Assembly: GCA_036245805.1 (NCBI GenBank)
Contig: BTRK01000002.1
Location: 2,724,689-2,788,688 of the forward strand
Direction: 5' to 3'
DNA length: 64,000 bases
Source of the DNA: Pristionchus mayeri
Taxonomy: Eukaryota; Nematoda; Chromadorea; Rhabditida; Neodiplogasteridae
Shown: one piece after another, positions 44,064-55,500 of the stretch
Numbering within the stretch: position 1 is the first letter of the stretch
How the letters are laid out: the number at the start of each line of letters is the position of its first letter
Position numbers and translations under genes: made by a program
The notes under the pieces: generated by a model
What the model was told of the DNA's origin: nothing
Seen by the model: the letters and a program-made list of their open reading frames with translations, nothing else
Database searches by the model: none

Positions 44064-47000
44064 ATGTCCAACTGCAGCCGTCTCGTTGCGCAGTCGCGCG
44101 CTTTCTCCGCCTCCTCCAAGGCCGCTAACAAGGCGAGTTCTAGTTTTAATTAGTTTACTTAGTCTAATTAGTCTATTTATCCTTGTTAATTTGCCTAAGT
44201 AGTAGATTTGAAAAAAAAGAAGTTCTCCCATCTTGTCTTCTAGTCTAATTATAATTAGTGTATTTATGGCAGTACAATATCGGCGCTACGCGCACATAGT
44301 TTCGTGATTTTATTGTCCTTATTAATTAGCCTAATTTGTATAATTAAGGCCGTCTACATTGTCGGCGCTGCGCGCACTCCTATGGGATCATTCCGCTCGG
44401 CGCTCGCGACCGTGCCGGCGCCGCAGCTCGCCGCCGAGGCCATGAAGGCCACGCTGCAAAGGTCGGCCGTGCCCGCAGGAGCCGTGCAGGAGGTTCGTAT
44501 TTTTAAAATTAATTTTATTAATCTAATTTTGCTATTAGTGCAGTTAATGAACTGCGGGGTGAGCAAACTCCCTTCTCATCTTTTACCAGTATCGCATGCA
44601 CGTAATTTTACCTTGAGCGAGGGATGAGAGTGGCAGCGGAATATAATTTCGCAGTCGTTGTCAATCGTTTGCTTTTTCACGGTCCCGGCTTTGGCCATCG
44701 CACGAACGTTTGGAAGCATCTTTAGGCGGTAAATGCCGTGCTCATCCTAGCTCCCTCACATGCATCACTAAACCGCGCTCACAAAGCTTATCAGTCGTAC
44801 GATGCGAAAACAAGCTCTACAATGGTGCCATGCAGATTCCTTGCTTTTCTGCTGAGTCATAACACCACAAACCCCTTTCTGGTTGCTTATTTTAGGTTCC
44901 TTTGCGATCAATATAGCCATACATCGTGTTTTATTCTTACAGTCGTAATATTTGTTTGTCGTCAATAAGTAATCGATAATATGCCTCAGGTCTTCCTCGG
45001 CCAAGTGATCCAGGCGAACTGCGGACAGGCGCCGGCTCGCCAGGCCACCCTCGCTGCCGGATGCGACGTCTCCACCGCGGTGACCACCGTCAACAAGGTA
45101 CGGTAGTTGGAGAGGAGTACGGTAGGCGCGCGATGGTGGTCCGTGAGGAATAGAGTGTTGTTAACGCGCAGAAGGGCGATGAATCAAGGAGTAGCGTTAC
45201 TCGAATTGACTAGCAAGTTCAAGTGCTGGAATCTACCGGGTCGCTAAAATGATTCTGTTCTTGTCGATTAATGGAGGTACACAATAGATACGATGTTGGC
45301 CTGAGTCTTGCTGGATATTTTTAAAAATTACATGGAGCAACATGGTCACTAACGTGATCATTCAGTCAACCAGATCAACAAGCCTTGATACACAAAATGT
45401 ACTGGTCACTAAAAGCATTGCGTCCTCTGCCTGCGTGTGATCTGAAAATTGCATTAGAGGACACTTTTTTGGCCTTGATATCTTGTGAAAACAAACATAT
45501 GTTTATTTATCTTAAAAAAATAATAATGTTAATGTTCCAGGTATGCTCATCCGGTCTGAAGGCGGTGATGCTCGCCGCTCAGCAGATCCAGACCGGCCAC
45601 CAGGATGTGAGCAATTATAGATTTATGCTCCGATGATTACGGTAGATCGATATATTGGAGACGACGCGAACTAATCGATATTGTTCTCCCTTGCAGGTGG
45701 TGTTCGGCGGCGGCATGGAGAGCATGTCGCAAGTGCCCTTCTACATGCCGCGCGGCGACACGACCTACGGCGGAGTTACGGTAAGGGGATTCCGGTAGCG
45801 ATCAATAAATAGGGATTACGGTAGTGATACATTTATGGCGACTACCACAGCATTGAATTTTACGATTATATTGTATCTGTGAACGAGGAACAACGTTTTG
45901 CGCTTGATGCTAATTTGATGTTTCAGTCTGCGCATCTAAGACGAAGGGGTGGTCAACGAATCAATGTTATCATGAAATAAATTAGAAAAAAATAGTCATT
46001 TGGTAGTAAAATACAGTAGAGGTACGGTAATTGAAACGATCGCTGAAATTGTAGAAGCAATAAAAATCGATATTCGATATTCGCTTCAGCTGTTCGACGG
46101 CATCGTCAAGGACGGTCTCACCGACGCCTACGACAACGTGCACATGGGCATCTGCGGAGAGAAGGTATACGGTAGTTGGGAGATTACGGTAGAGCGTCAA
46201 AGAATCGATGATTTCCCTAGCGAAAAAAATCGTCGATTAGAGAAAAGCTAGAGAACATGGAAGAGAGTCAGACACGCTTACTCTAACTACCGTAATTGCA
46301 GACGGCCTCCGAGATGGGCATCTCCCGTGAGGACCAGGACAACTACGCCATCCAGAGCTACACCCGCTCCGCCGAGGCCTGGAAGGTACTGTAGCATTGG
46401 GTGATTATTGATTTTTCGTGGGCTGTGGAGGTCCTGTTGTTGTCCTCCCATCTCGACAGTAATAATTTGACTGCAGCAACTGGTCGCTAATCTTCTCTGT
46501 ATGGTTTTCTATGGGTTGTCTTTGTGGGCCACTGGTTGAACTGGTGCTATCAGATCTTGTTTAAAGCTTGCGTATACTAGTCAGAGGAGCGGCGCGAATC
46601 GGCCGGGTTTTGGTTATAGTCTGTATTCCTCATCGCCTCATTGCTCACAATCCGATAAGTTGGCGATTAATTGTAATTCTGCACAATTAGGCCGCTGTTT
46701 GGTTTGTAGTCTGGCAGAGATATCACACCACGTGGAGTGGCGGAAGCGTTGCGGAGAGTTGAACAGAGAGAGATGAAAGGGAGAAAAAAGATACGCGTCT
46801 CTCAACGTGATCAGTGATGTCCGAGTGTGCTTTGGAACAAGGAGAGAGAGCGAGAGACTAGTTAACTAAGTGTACCGCCTTCAAAATCGGCCAAGTGAAA
46901 AGATTTTAAATTCTGAACAATACATTAATCAAGTTGTTCAGAATAATACCCGTTATTACCTCAAAATACTTTCTCCCCTTCACTCCAGATAACGTAAAAA

Positions 47001-50000
47001 CGATCTACCATTATCACTAAATGCTCATATACCCGAGCTTATTCGACCACCAGCTAACCCGTCAAACGCTTATGGTAACCCCGACGCTAACTCCCGCCTT
47101 CGGCGGGAGTTCGCCTTTGAACTAAGTTCAGTCAGGGCTCGCCGCTACGCGGCGAACCGGGACTAAGTTGTTCTGAAATTACACCACCAGTCATTCCTTC
47201 ATAGCGTAATCTTTTCAGTCCGTTCATCCTCTCACCTCCGCTCTCCCCCTCACTTGCCTTCGGGATACTAAGTTGTTCGAAATGATACGCTACCCGTCAT
47301 TCCCTCATAACGTTATTTTCCCAGTCCGTTCACCCTCTCACCTCCCCTCCCGTCTCTCCTCACCTCCGCTATCCCTCTCACTTGCCTTCGGGTTACTAAC
47401 TTGTTCGAAATGATACGCTACCCGTCATTCCCTCATAACGTTGTTTCCCCAGTCCGTTCACCCTCTCACCTCCCCTCCCGTCTCTCCTTACCTCCGCTAT
47501 CCCTCTCACTTGCCTTCGGGTTACTAAGTTGTTCGAAATGATACGCTACCCGTCATTCCCTCATAACGTTATTTTCCCAGTCCGTTCACCCTCTCACCTC
47601 CCCTCCCGTCTCTCCTCACCTCCGCTATCCCTCTCACTTGCCTTCGGGTTGCTAAGTTGTTCGAAATGATGCGCTACCCGTCATTCCCTCATAACGTTGT
47701 TTCCCCAGTCCGTTCACCCTCTCACCTCCCCTCCCGTCTCTCCTCACCTCCGCTATCCCTCTCACTTGCCTTCGGATTACTAAGCTGTTCGAATTGATAC
47801 GCTGCCAATCATTCCCTCATTAGATTATCTCACCTCCGCTCTCCCACCTCCCCTCGCTCTCTCTCCTCCGTTATCCATTTAACCTCCGCTCTCCCTCTCA
47901 CTTGCCTTCGGATTACTAAGTTGTTCGAATTGATACGCTGCCAATCATTCCCTCATTAGATTATCTCACCTCCGCTCTCCCACCTCCGCTCTCCCACCTC
48001 CCCTTTCTCTCTCTCCTCCGTTATCCATTTCACCTCAGCTCTCCCTCTCACTTGCCTTCGGAATACTAAGCTGTTCGAATTGATACGCTGCCAATCATTC
48101 CCTCATTAGATTATCTCACCTCCGCTCTCCCACCTCCCCTCCTCTCTCTCCTCCCCTCCCCTCTCTCCTCCGTTATCCATTTCACCTCCGCTCTCCCTCT
48201 CACTCGCCTTCGGATTACTAAGCTGTTCGAATTGATACGCTGCCCGTCATTCCCTCATTAGATTATCTCACCTCCGCTCTCCCACCTCCCCTCCTCTCTC
48301 TCCTCCCATCCCCTCTCTCCTCCGTTATCCATTTCACCTCCGCTCTCCCTCTCACTTTCCTTCGTATATCGAGAGAGAGGAGAGAGAGAAAGGGGAGGTG
48401 GGAGAGCGGAGGTGAGACATCAAATATCGAGACGAAAGAGTATAAAGAAGGGATAGGGAAGAGAGGAGAAATTATCTTACTGGCTCTCTTGCGTTCACCT
48501 TCTCTTTCTGTGATGAGGCGAAGAGGGGGAGAGAGAAAGAGGGAAGGGCGCGGGGAGCGCAGAGAGGTTGTGCTACTTGGCAGCGAAAAAAAGTGAGTGA
48601 AGAGAGGGGACGCAGGGAATGGAAGGGAATAGTCAGCTGGCGTCATAGGTCAAAAGACCTCGGAAAGAAATTTGAGAATAGGGTAGGGACCAAAACTATT
48701 TTGAAAATAAAACGCGCTGATTTTGAGTTTCACTGTTGCTAGATATCAGCAAGTAGAACTAATCCATAGTAAGAAGTTGGAAACAGATACAAATACAAAA
48801 CAATGTTAGCGATGAAGCAAAATCGGACTTGTTGTAGTGACCAGCTGATTTTGAGTGCCTACTATCTCTGATCTATTCGAGTAGAGCTATTCATTGATGT
48901 GATGTAATGTTTCATTTCCTACAACAATAAATAGTACAGCAAACATTGCTAATAAAAGTAACAACTCAATCTATTCAATTTAGTAAGTAGTTAATTATCC
49001 TAATCAAGATGGACGCGATCTTGCTCGAAGTACCTGATCATATGAAACAAATGGGGGAGGGGTGTTCTATCTCGCCGATTTTGATTTACCAGCATCCTTA
49101 GTGAACCAGATACAACAGGGTGCTTTGATCCATCAGAGTATGACACGTTGTCCAACAACTATTTAAACGTGTTTTATCATAGTGTATCTGGTTAAAGAGC
49201 TTTAATATATTTAATTAACTAATTACCCCCTAATTAAGAGCGGCGCGATCGGGCCCGAGATCGTCCCCGTAAACGTGAAGACGCGCAAGGGCGTCACTAC
49301 AGTTGAGAAGGACGAGGAGTTCACGAAGATCGACTTTGACAAGATGAAGAAGCTCAAGACCGTCTTCAAGAAGGGTAAGTGAGCGAGGAATAGGCCGGGT
49401 GAGAACTACGACGTCATATCAAAGGTCATAGTGCTCATCCGACCTAGTCCCGTACCAAGAGGAACAGGCTCTAGGTTGGATGTTGGATTGCAACTATTGC
49501 GACATGCGGCTTATGATATGTCGAAGGCGTGTTTATGTAATGGTTCTCGTACAACATAGTGCTACTTGAACAGCTAGAACAAGATGCTGGGAGTTGTAGT
49601 GATCGAGTGGCTCCTGGTAGTTTGGCGCAGCACGCTGTCCTTAACTGTTTGATGTAGAGTTCGATGGCAGTTTGTCTTCACCCTACTTTTTAAAGTTTAT
49701 CAAAAGCATTTTGCAGTTTTGCAAAAACTGCTTTTTATAAACTTTGCTTTTGGAAATTATGGAAAATGCGTAACTGATTTAGGAATTGGAATACTGAACG
49801 CGCCTTGAAAAGATAAAAATCATTATCCGATGTGCGCCGCATGTGTAGTCTTATAACCTGGGCAAGGTATTTCATGTGCTAACGAAATTATTATCGTACG
49901 GTGATCCCAACGTAGCCATCGGATACCAATACTGTACAGATCTACCGTAACCCTCGCCTTTGATTGCAGTTCCTTTTATTGTAATCAAAATCTTAGTATA

Positions 50001-52128
50001 GAAGTACCGTAATCATCGCATAAATGCGATTATCGTAATCCTACCGTGTGAATTGCAGACGGCACGATCACGGCGGCCAACGCCTCGACGCTCAACGACG
50101 GCGCCTGCGCGGTGCTGATGGCATCCGAGGTACGGTAACACTACAATTGTCATCGAAAACTGACTCAAAAATGCAAACTGTTGTCAAAGTAGGGAATTTA
50201 AGAATGCGCGTTAGTGCTTCACGATTAGATTATATTCCTTGAGTTTGGCCGCATTCAACCTCTCGTTTAAAATACCCGATCCTTTTGTGTTTCACGATTG
50301 GATGATATCCATTAATGTTCCAGAAACTGCCATATTTTTTGCACTAAAACCAAACAAAATTATGTTGTATTGCTACTTGTGCGAATATCGAATTCATTTG
50401 TTAAAAAGTCGAAACATTAATTTAGTCCACTAATCACTTTGTAATTAAGGACGCGATCAAGAAGCTGAATGTGAAGCCGCTCGCCCGAATCCTCGCCTAC
50501 GGCGACGCCGCGACGAATCCGCTCGACTTCGCCATCGCCCCGCCCCTTCTCGTGCCCAGGGTGAGTGTGTTTACTGGTTCAGTGGGATCCTGGTGCCATT
50601 ATGGCACTCGCTGGGCACCTTGTGCCCAGGGTGAGTGGTTACTGGTAGCCGGAAGGGCAACACCTAGTTTAATTGAAATATTTTCAAAACCCGGTGACTT
50701 TGTGTATCGACACGTCCGTATATTTAAAAAGTAACAATGTGGTCTAAATGCCTCTACACACTTCCCACGGCACAGCGCCGGATGAGAACAAAAAAATGGA
50801 CCCTTCTGTAGGACTTTGACAGAAGCCTTTTTGACATATTGGCAACCTAATTTGAACATGCTGAAGAAGGGTACTTTTTTGGTTCTCATTCGGCGTAATG
50901 ACGCGGGAAGAGTGTACAAGCATTTACGCCACCTTGTTCCCTTTAAATATACGGACGTGTCGAAACACAAAGTCACCGGGTTGTGAAAATATTACAATTA
51001 CACTAGGAATTGTGTTTACCAAAAATTCATATGTTAATTATTTCTTGCAGATGCTCAAGGCCGCCGGTCTGACGATCAACGACATCGACCACTTCGAGGT
51101 CAACGAGGCCTTCTCCGTCGTCGCCGTCGCATTCCAGGCGAGTCGATCTTTGATCTTTGATCTTTGTGTTTTTAGCTTGGAATTTTTGTAAATGATAGTC
51201 GAAATGCGCAACCAAACCCCGTTGAACTGTGGTTACGAACCACCTTCATTTCTGTTGCATTTGGATTCGATCTGCTAGCTGACTGAAATCGGCCTGAGAA
51301 AAAAATAACTCGAAAGGATTGGAACCTGGTGTAGTCACGTGTTCTTAATATAGAGAGATCTAGCAAGAGGCTAAAATAATTCCTTGCTAAACAGGGGTAA
51401 AATGCGGTGGCTAACTTTCAGCGTTCTTAAATTCGGCTGGTTGATCTGCAGTTCCGCGCTATCTTTGTATTTGGCGTGTCAGCTCGCATGCGCTATGTGT
51501 CAGTTCTCTATCCAATGGAACATTTTTTATTCGAAATGGATATGGATAGCTGGAATTAGATCACGCTGCACTTCTCACTCATTCGGGATATCTAGTGAAT
51601 CTGCCGTTACGCACTTCTTTAATCTCCGTACCGTTATGTGGATGGTTGGAGATAGACCACGCTTATTTGCCCTACTCGCATCTTAGCCAGCAGGTCTAAT
51701 GTTGCACACTTATTTTATTCTTGCGTACGGTTGGCGAGAGCGAGTGAGTACGGTATTTGAAGCCCTCATTGCAGAAGAAGCTGAACGTGGACCCGGCCAA
51801 GCTGAACCCCCACGGTGGCGCCGTTTCCCTCGGACATCCCATCGGGTACGGTAGCCTGAGAGTGCGGTAGACTGACGAGCTACAGTAATCTATCTTGCAG
51901 TACTGTAGACATGTTTGAGAACGGTAGATGTGAGAGCGACTAAGATATGTCTGCAAATGACGCCTGTTGAAGGCGCGACAATACCGTAATCATCCATTCA
52001 ATTACAGTATGTCTGGCGCCCGTCTCGTCACCCATCTCGTGCACTCTCTCTCCAAGGGACAGAAGGGTCTCGCCGCGATCTGCAACGGAGGAGGCGGAGC
52101 CTCCGGCATGATCATTGAGAAGCTCTAA
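44064..52128 (+). CDS. kat-1: Mitochondrial acetyl-CoA acetyltransferase (thiolase)
   Basis: Thirteen exons join in phase (44064-44132, 44349-44492, 44990-45097, 45541-45606, 45697-45780, 46090-46164, 46302-46385, 49239-49374, 50059-50129, 50450-50560, 51051-51137, 51775-51845, 52008-52128), 408 residues. The N-terminus [19 protein letters not shown] is Arg/Ser-rich, fitting a mitochondrial presequence. The mature enzyme starts [18 protein letters not shown]. It has the nucleophile Cys in [46 protein letters not shown], the His of [16 protein letters not shown] and the second Cys of [12 protein letters not shown]. It makes or cleaves acetoacetyl-CoA (ketone-body and isoleucine pathways). Compared with human ACAT1 all catalytic residues are present. 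Introns 1 and 11 begin gcgagt (GC-AG introns forced by phase). Introns host a tandem array, a MITE and a palindrome. Confidence 0.95.
46386..49238. other. Large kat-1 intron 7 containing repeats
   Basis: This 2.85-kb intron holds the tandem array at 47160-48260, then pyrimidine-rich sequence answered by a purine-rich inverted part (48365-48545, agagagag/ggggaggtgggagagcgg), making a potential large stem with the array units. No coding sequence is seen. The frame at 48263-48646 is repeat-derived. Confidence 0.75.
47160..48260. repeat. Tandem array of about 127-bp units in kat-1 intron 7
   Basis: Units start actaagttgttcgaaatgat and recur near 47268, 47395, 47522, 47649, 47776, 47918, 48064 and 48217. 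The first four are almost identical (127 bp). Later ones are variants (actaagctgttcgaattgat) of about 142-153 bp with inserted CT-rich modules such as ctcacctccgctctcccacc. Confidence 0.88.
49393..49449. repeat. CACTAGG-type hairpin MITE, copy 3 (internally deleted)
   Basis: Short form ggccgggtgagaactacgac ... gtgctcatccgacctagtccc, missing most of the central stem. It lies in kat-1 intron 8, 18 bp after the donor. Confidence 0.7.
50663..51007. repeat. 345-bp palindromic element in kat-1 intron 10
   Basis: Inverted arms cctagtttaattgaaatatt ... aatattacaattacactagg with the inner match cgacacgtccgtatatttaaa / tttaaatatacggacgtgtcg. It ends 43 bp before exon 11. Confidence 0.75.
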
Positions 52129-52554
52129 TGATCTACCCGCCGAACCTACCGTAACCCAGCACCCTTCTCAGGTTGCTGTTACCCGGAACACTCCCACATA
52201 TTTGTAATAGATTAACCCGTTTAGCTCATTTGTTTCGTTATCAGATTCCTGTAGTAGGGTGCTGGTTCAGGGAGAGAGTAGGAGGATGGAGAGACGAGAT
52301 TAGAGTGACCTTGACTGACTGCCTCCCTGTTTTCCGTTTCTCGCTAACCATTTCCCTCCGTTTTTTTCGCCTCGCGATTTCCTTTGCCATCTATTTGTTC
52401 GTTTTGAATCGATAAATGATTACGGTGACCAGTGTTAGGTTCATTGTTCAGTACGTGCATGTCGTATGATTACTTGAATTGAATCGAAATCGTGAAATTT
52501 ACTTGTTTTCGAGTTTAAAAGTAAGTTAAACGAGCAAATTCAGGAATCGCCGAG

Positions 52555-55500
52555 ATGTCGTGTGGGGACAGGAAGAAGGTGAGTGCGCGTTTCGAGAGTG
52601 CTTCGAATGAGGGATGGGAGCAGGGCGAATGATTTCACCTTTGCTCTCAACTCTAAAACCCATGCAAAAATAGCAACTGCGGTGTAGTACTAGGAAAGGC
52701 GTATCTCCTTTTTCTTAACTTGTTAATTGTAGGTGTTTCTCTACTCGGGTGTCCGCACGCCCATCGGCTCGTTCCGCGGATCGCTGGCAGGTATTTATTC
52801 AATTACATTTGAGATAAAATATTAGGTTGAACAGAAAGTCTTTATAAACTGTTTTGCTCGATCACTGCTCAGTGCACGAGACCTTTGGTGTTCCCTCGCC
52901 TCTAGTGAATAACTCATGACAAAGGGACTATGTGGTCAACAACTCCCCATTCCACGCCTTTCATTCTGCCACTAGTAAGACCACGATGTTTGTTCCCACG
53001 GCCTTGCACATCCGCAACGTTCTGTTATTCGTATTCCTCTCTCACACTACAATGAAGGAATAGGAACGTCCGTTGGCTGAAGTGTACGATTCATATGCCA
53101 CTCACTACCAGACCATGCGCAATTGGTACCAACTCTTCGAGAAGGGGGACTTTTCCATGGATGATCATGACCGGTCTGGGAGGCCACCCGAGCTGGATTT
53201 GGATGCGCTACGGATCGTAGTGGAATTGGATCCTTCCCAAATACCCGCGACATGGCAGCCACACTTGGGGTATCGCAAAGCACCATCGTAAAATGATTGG
53301 TCTCCATTGGCAAGAAGACGAAGCTAGGCCGTTTCATACCCCACAAATTGACCCAAGACCAGTTTGACCACCGTGTCGACGATTCCCTTTCTCTACTCAC
53401 TCTTCACGCTGGAGATCGATGGTTGGACCGTCTCATAACAGGGGTCGAGAAGTGGGTCTGCTATGAGAATCATCATAGGAGGGCACAGTGGGTGGATGCC
53501 AATGAGACCCCACAGGACGTCGCAAAGCCTGACCTTCACCCTATGAAAATCTTGCTCTCTGCCTGGTGGGGAGTGGATGGCCCGATTTACTGGGAGCTCC
53601 TACCCGAGAAGCGGATAATTACTGAATATGTCTACACTAAACAACTACGGAATCTCAAGAAGAAATTCGCACAATCTGCCCTGAACGGCAAGAAAGTGTA
53701 CTATCAACACGATAACGCCCGACCCCATGTTGCACGGCAGGTCAAGCAGGAGCTGTCCAAATAAGGCTGGATGGTTCTCCCTCATATACCGTATTCTCCT
53801 GACTTGGCCCCTTCGGATTATTGGTTGTTCTCGGATCTGACCCGTCATCTCGATCAGAGATCCTTCATTTCCCGTGGGGCGATCGAGGCCGCACTCAAGC
53901 AATATTTTGATTCGCGCCGAGATGGGTTCTATAAGGAGGGAATCCATAAGTTGCCTGAACGTTGGAGATTTGTCATAGATAACAATGGTGCATACGTTTG
54001 ATTTCGCTCTTGCGCTTTATTGTCAGAAGAAGGGAAATAAAAAGTTTATAAAGACTTTCTGTTCAACCTAATAATTTTACTAAAATGCCTCAAATATAAT
54101 TGTCATTATGTGTGCCAGAGCATGTCCAGCCAACCTGATTTGAGAAAGTGGTAAAGGATTAGTCTTCGAGACTGTACTTGCGTAGGTGTAGTAGGAAGTG
54201 GACAATGTGCATAGGTGGGCAAAGGTTGAAGCCGAGTATTGGAGCGTGGGTAAAAATCCGGCTAGGGGAGGTGGTTTGTGAACAAAAGCATTTTCCGGTT
54301 GGAGTTCAAAACCGGTGGGGTCTTGAAGTTGACTTCAATGATGCCCACGTATGACAATGCGTATTTCACAGGAGCCTCCTCGGTGGAGCTGGGAGCGACT
54401 GCGGCGAGAGAGGCAGTGAAGAGAGCGGGTGAGTGATATTGACGTTATAGGAATAAGAGCTACATCACGCTCAGGCGCCTCTAGCGAGATTTCTAAACTT
54501 AGGATAGTGCTCGCGCACTCGATACACGCACGTTGTTTTTTTCGCGCGGAAGGCTGGCCCCGTCCATTTTTGTGTGCATATCGTGCCTGAGTAGTAAATT
54601 GCTGCTTTCGGAACATTTTAATAGTACTATAGTGATAATTAGGACGCTTATATCGAGGAATAAATCTGCAGGAATCGATGCCTCTGCGCTCTCCGAGGTG
54701 GTCGTCGGCTCGGTGCTCACGGCGGGCGTCGGGCAGAATGTAGGCAGGCAGGTGTGTTCTTCGATCTTCTGACAGTATTTATTTGACGGCGGGGGAGGAG
54801 GAGGGAGTTATTGCTTGCCATTTGAACAATTGACATTTTTTTGGATTGAACTGAACGCTCTGATCTATAAAAATATTTGTTTTATGGAGCTTAAATAATT
54901 CCGAAAAAAAGTTCAAAATTCTGCCCTGTAGCTTTGTGCAGACGACAAGGTGTTCGGCTGGTGCATGGTCGGTTCATGTGCCGAGACCTGGGTTGTGCAA
55001 AAAATTTACGGTCCACAGATGAAAAGGCACCGTAGTCCTGACGTTAGATTGCGTGGCCTAGTGGTCTAAGGCGCTGTAAAATTCATCCTATGGTATGGTG
55101 GGTTCGAGTCCCGGACTCTACACAGACTTTTGCCAAGCTTGCACAATTTTTGCCTACTATTGGGTACTTCCCTCGAAGCGTGGCAAAAGCGATGGTAAAG
55201 GTTGGAATTCGAACCCCATACCTTAGGATCCACCATATAATTTTTCCTGTGGTAGATCTGACGATGGGTTTTTCATCTGTGTTACGGTCTCTTCATTCCG
55301 CATACTCTATCGCACTGTCTAACCGGCTAGAGAGTATGCGGAATTAAGAGACCGTAAAATTTTCGCGCAAACCTCTCAATTGTAATACTTATATTTGAAC
55401 AGCATTATAATCCTTCATTTAAGGTCGCAATTGCCGCTGGCGTCCCGCAGACCGTGCCCGCCTGCACGATCAATAAGGTAGGTCACTTGACCAATCTGGT

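Noticed and set aside
48263..48646. 127-codon minus-strand frame rich in Ser/Pro/Arg
   Set aside because: It lies wholly within CT/GA-rich repeat sequence in a kat-1 intron and shows no domain or splice context.
52825..54068. Active mariner
   Set aside because: The transposase is split by a frameshift and a stop and has lost the first catalytic Asp.
55045..55123. Functional tRNA gene
   Set aside because: A- and B-box words are present but the acceptor ends do not pair, and the segment is part of an imperfect inverted repeat.
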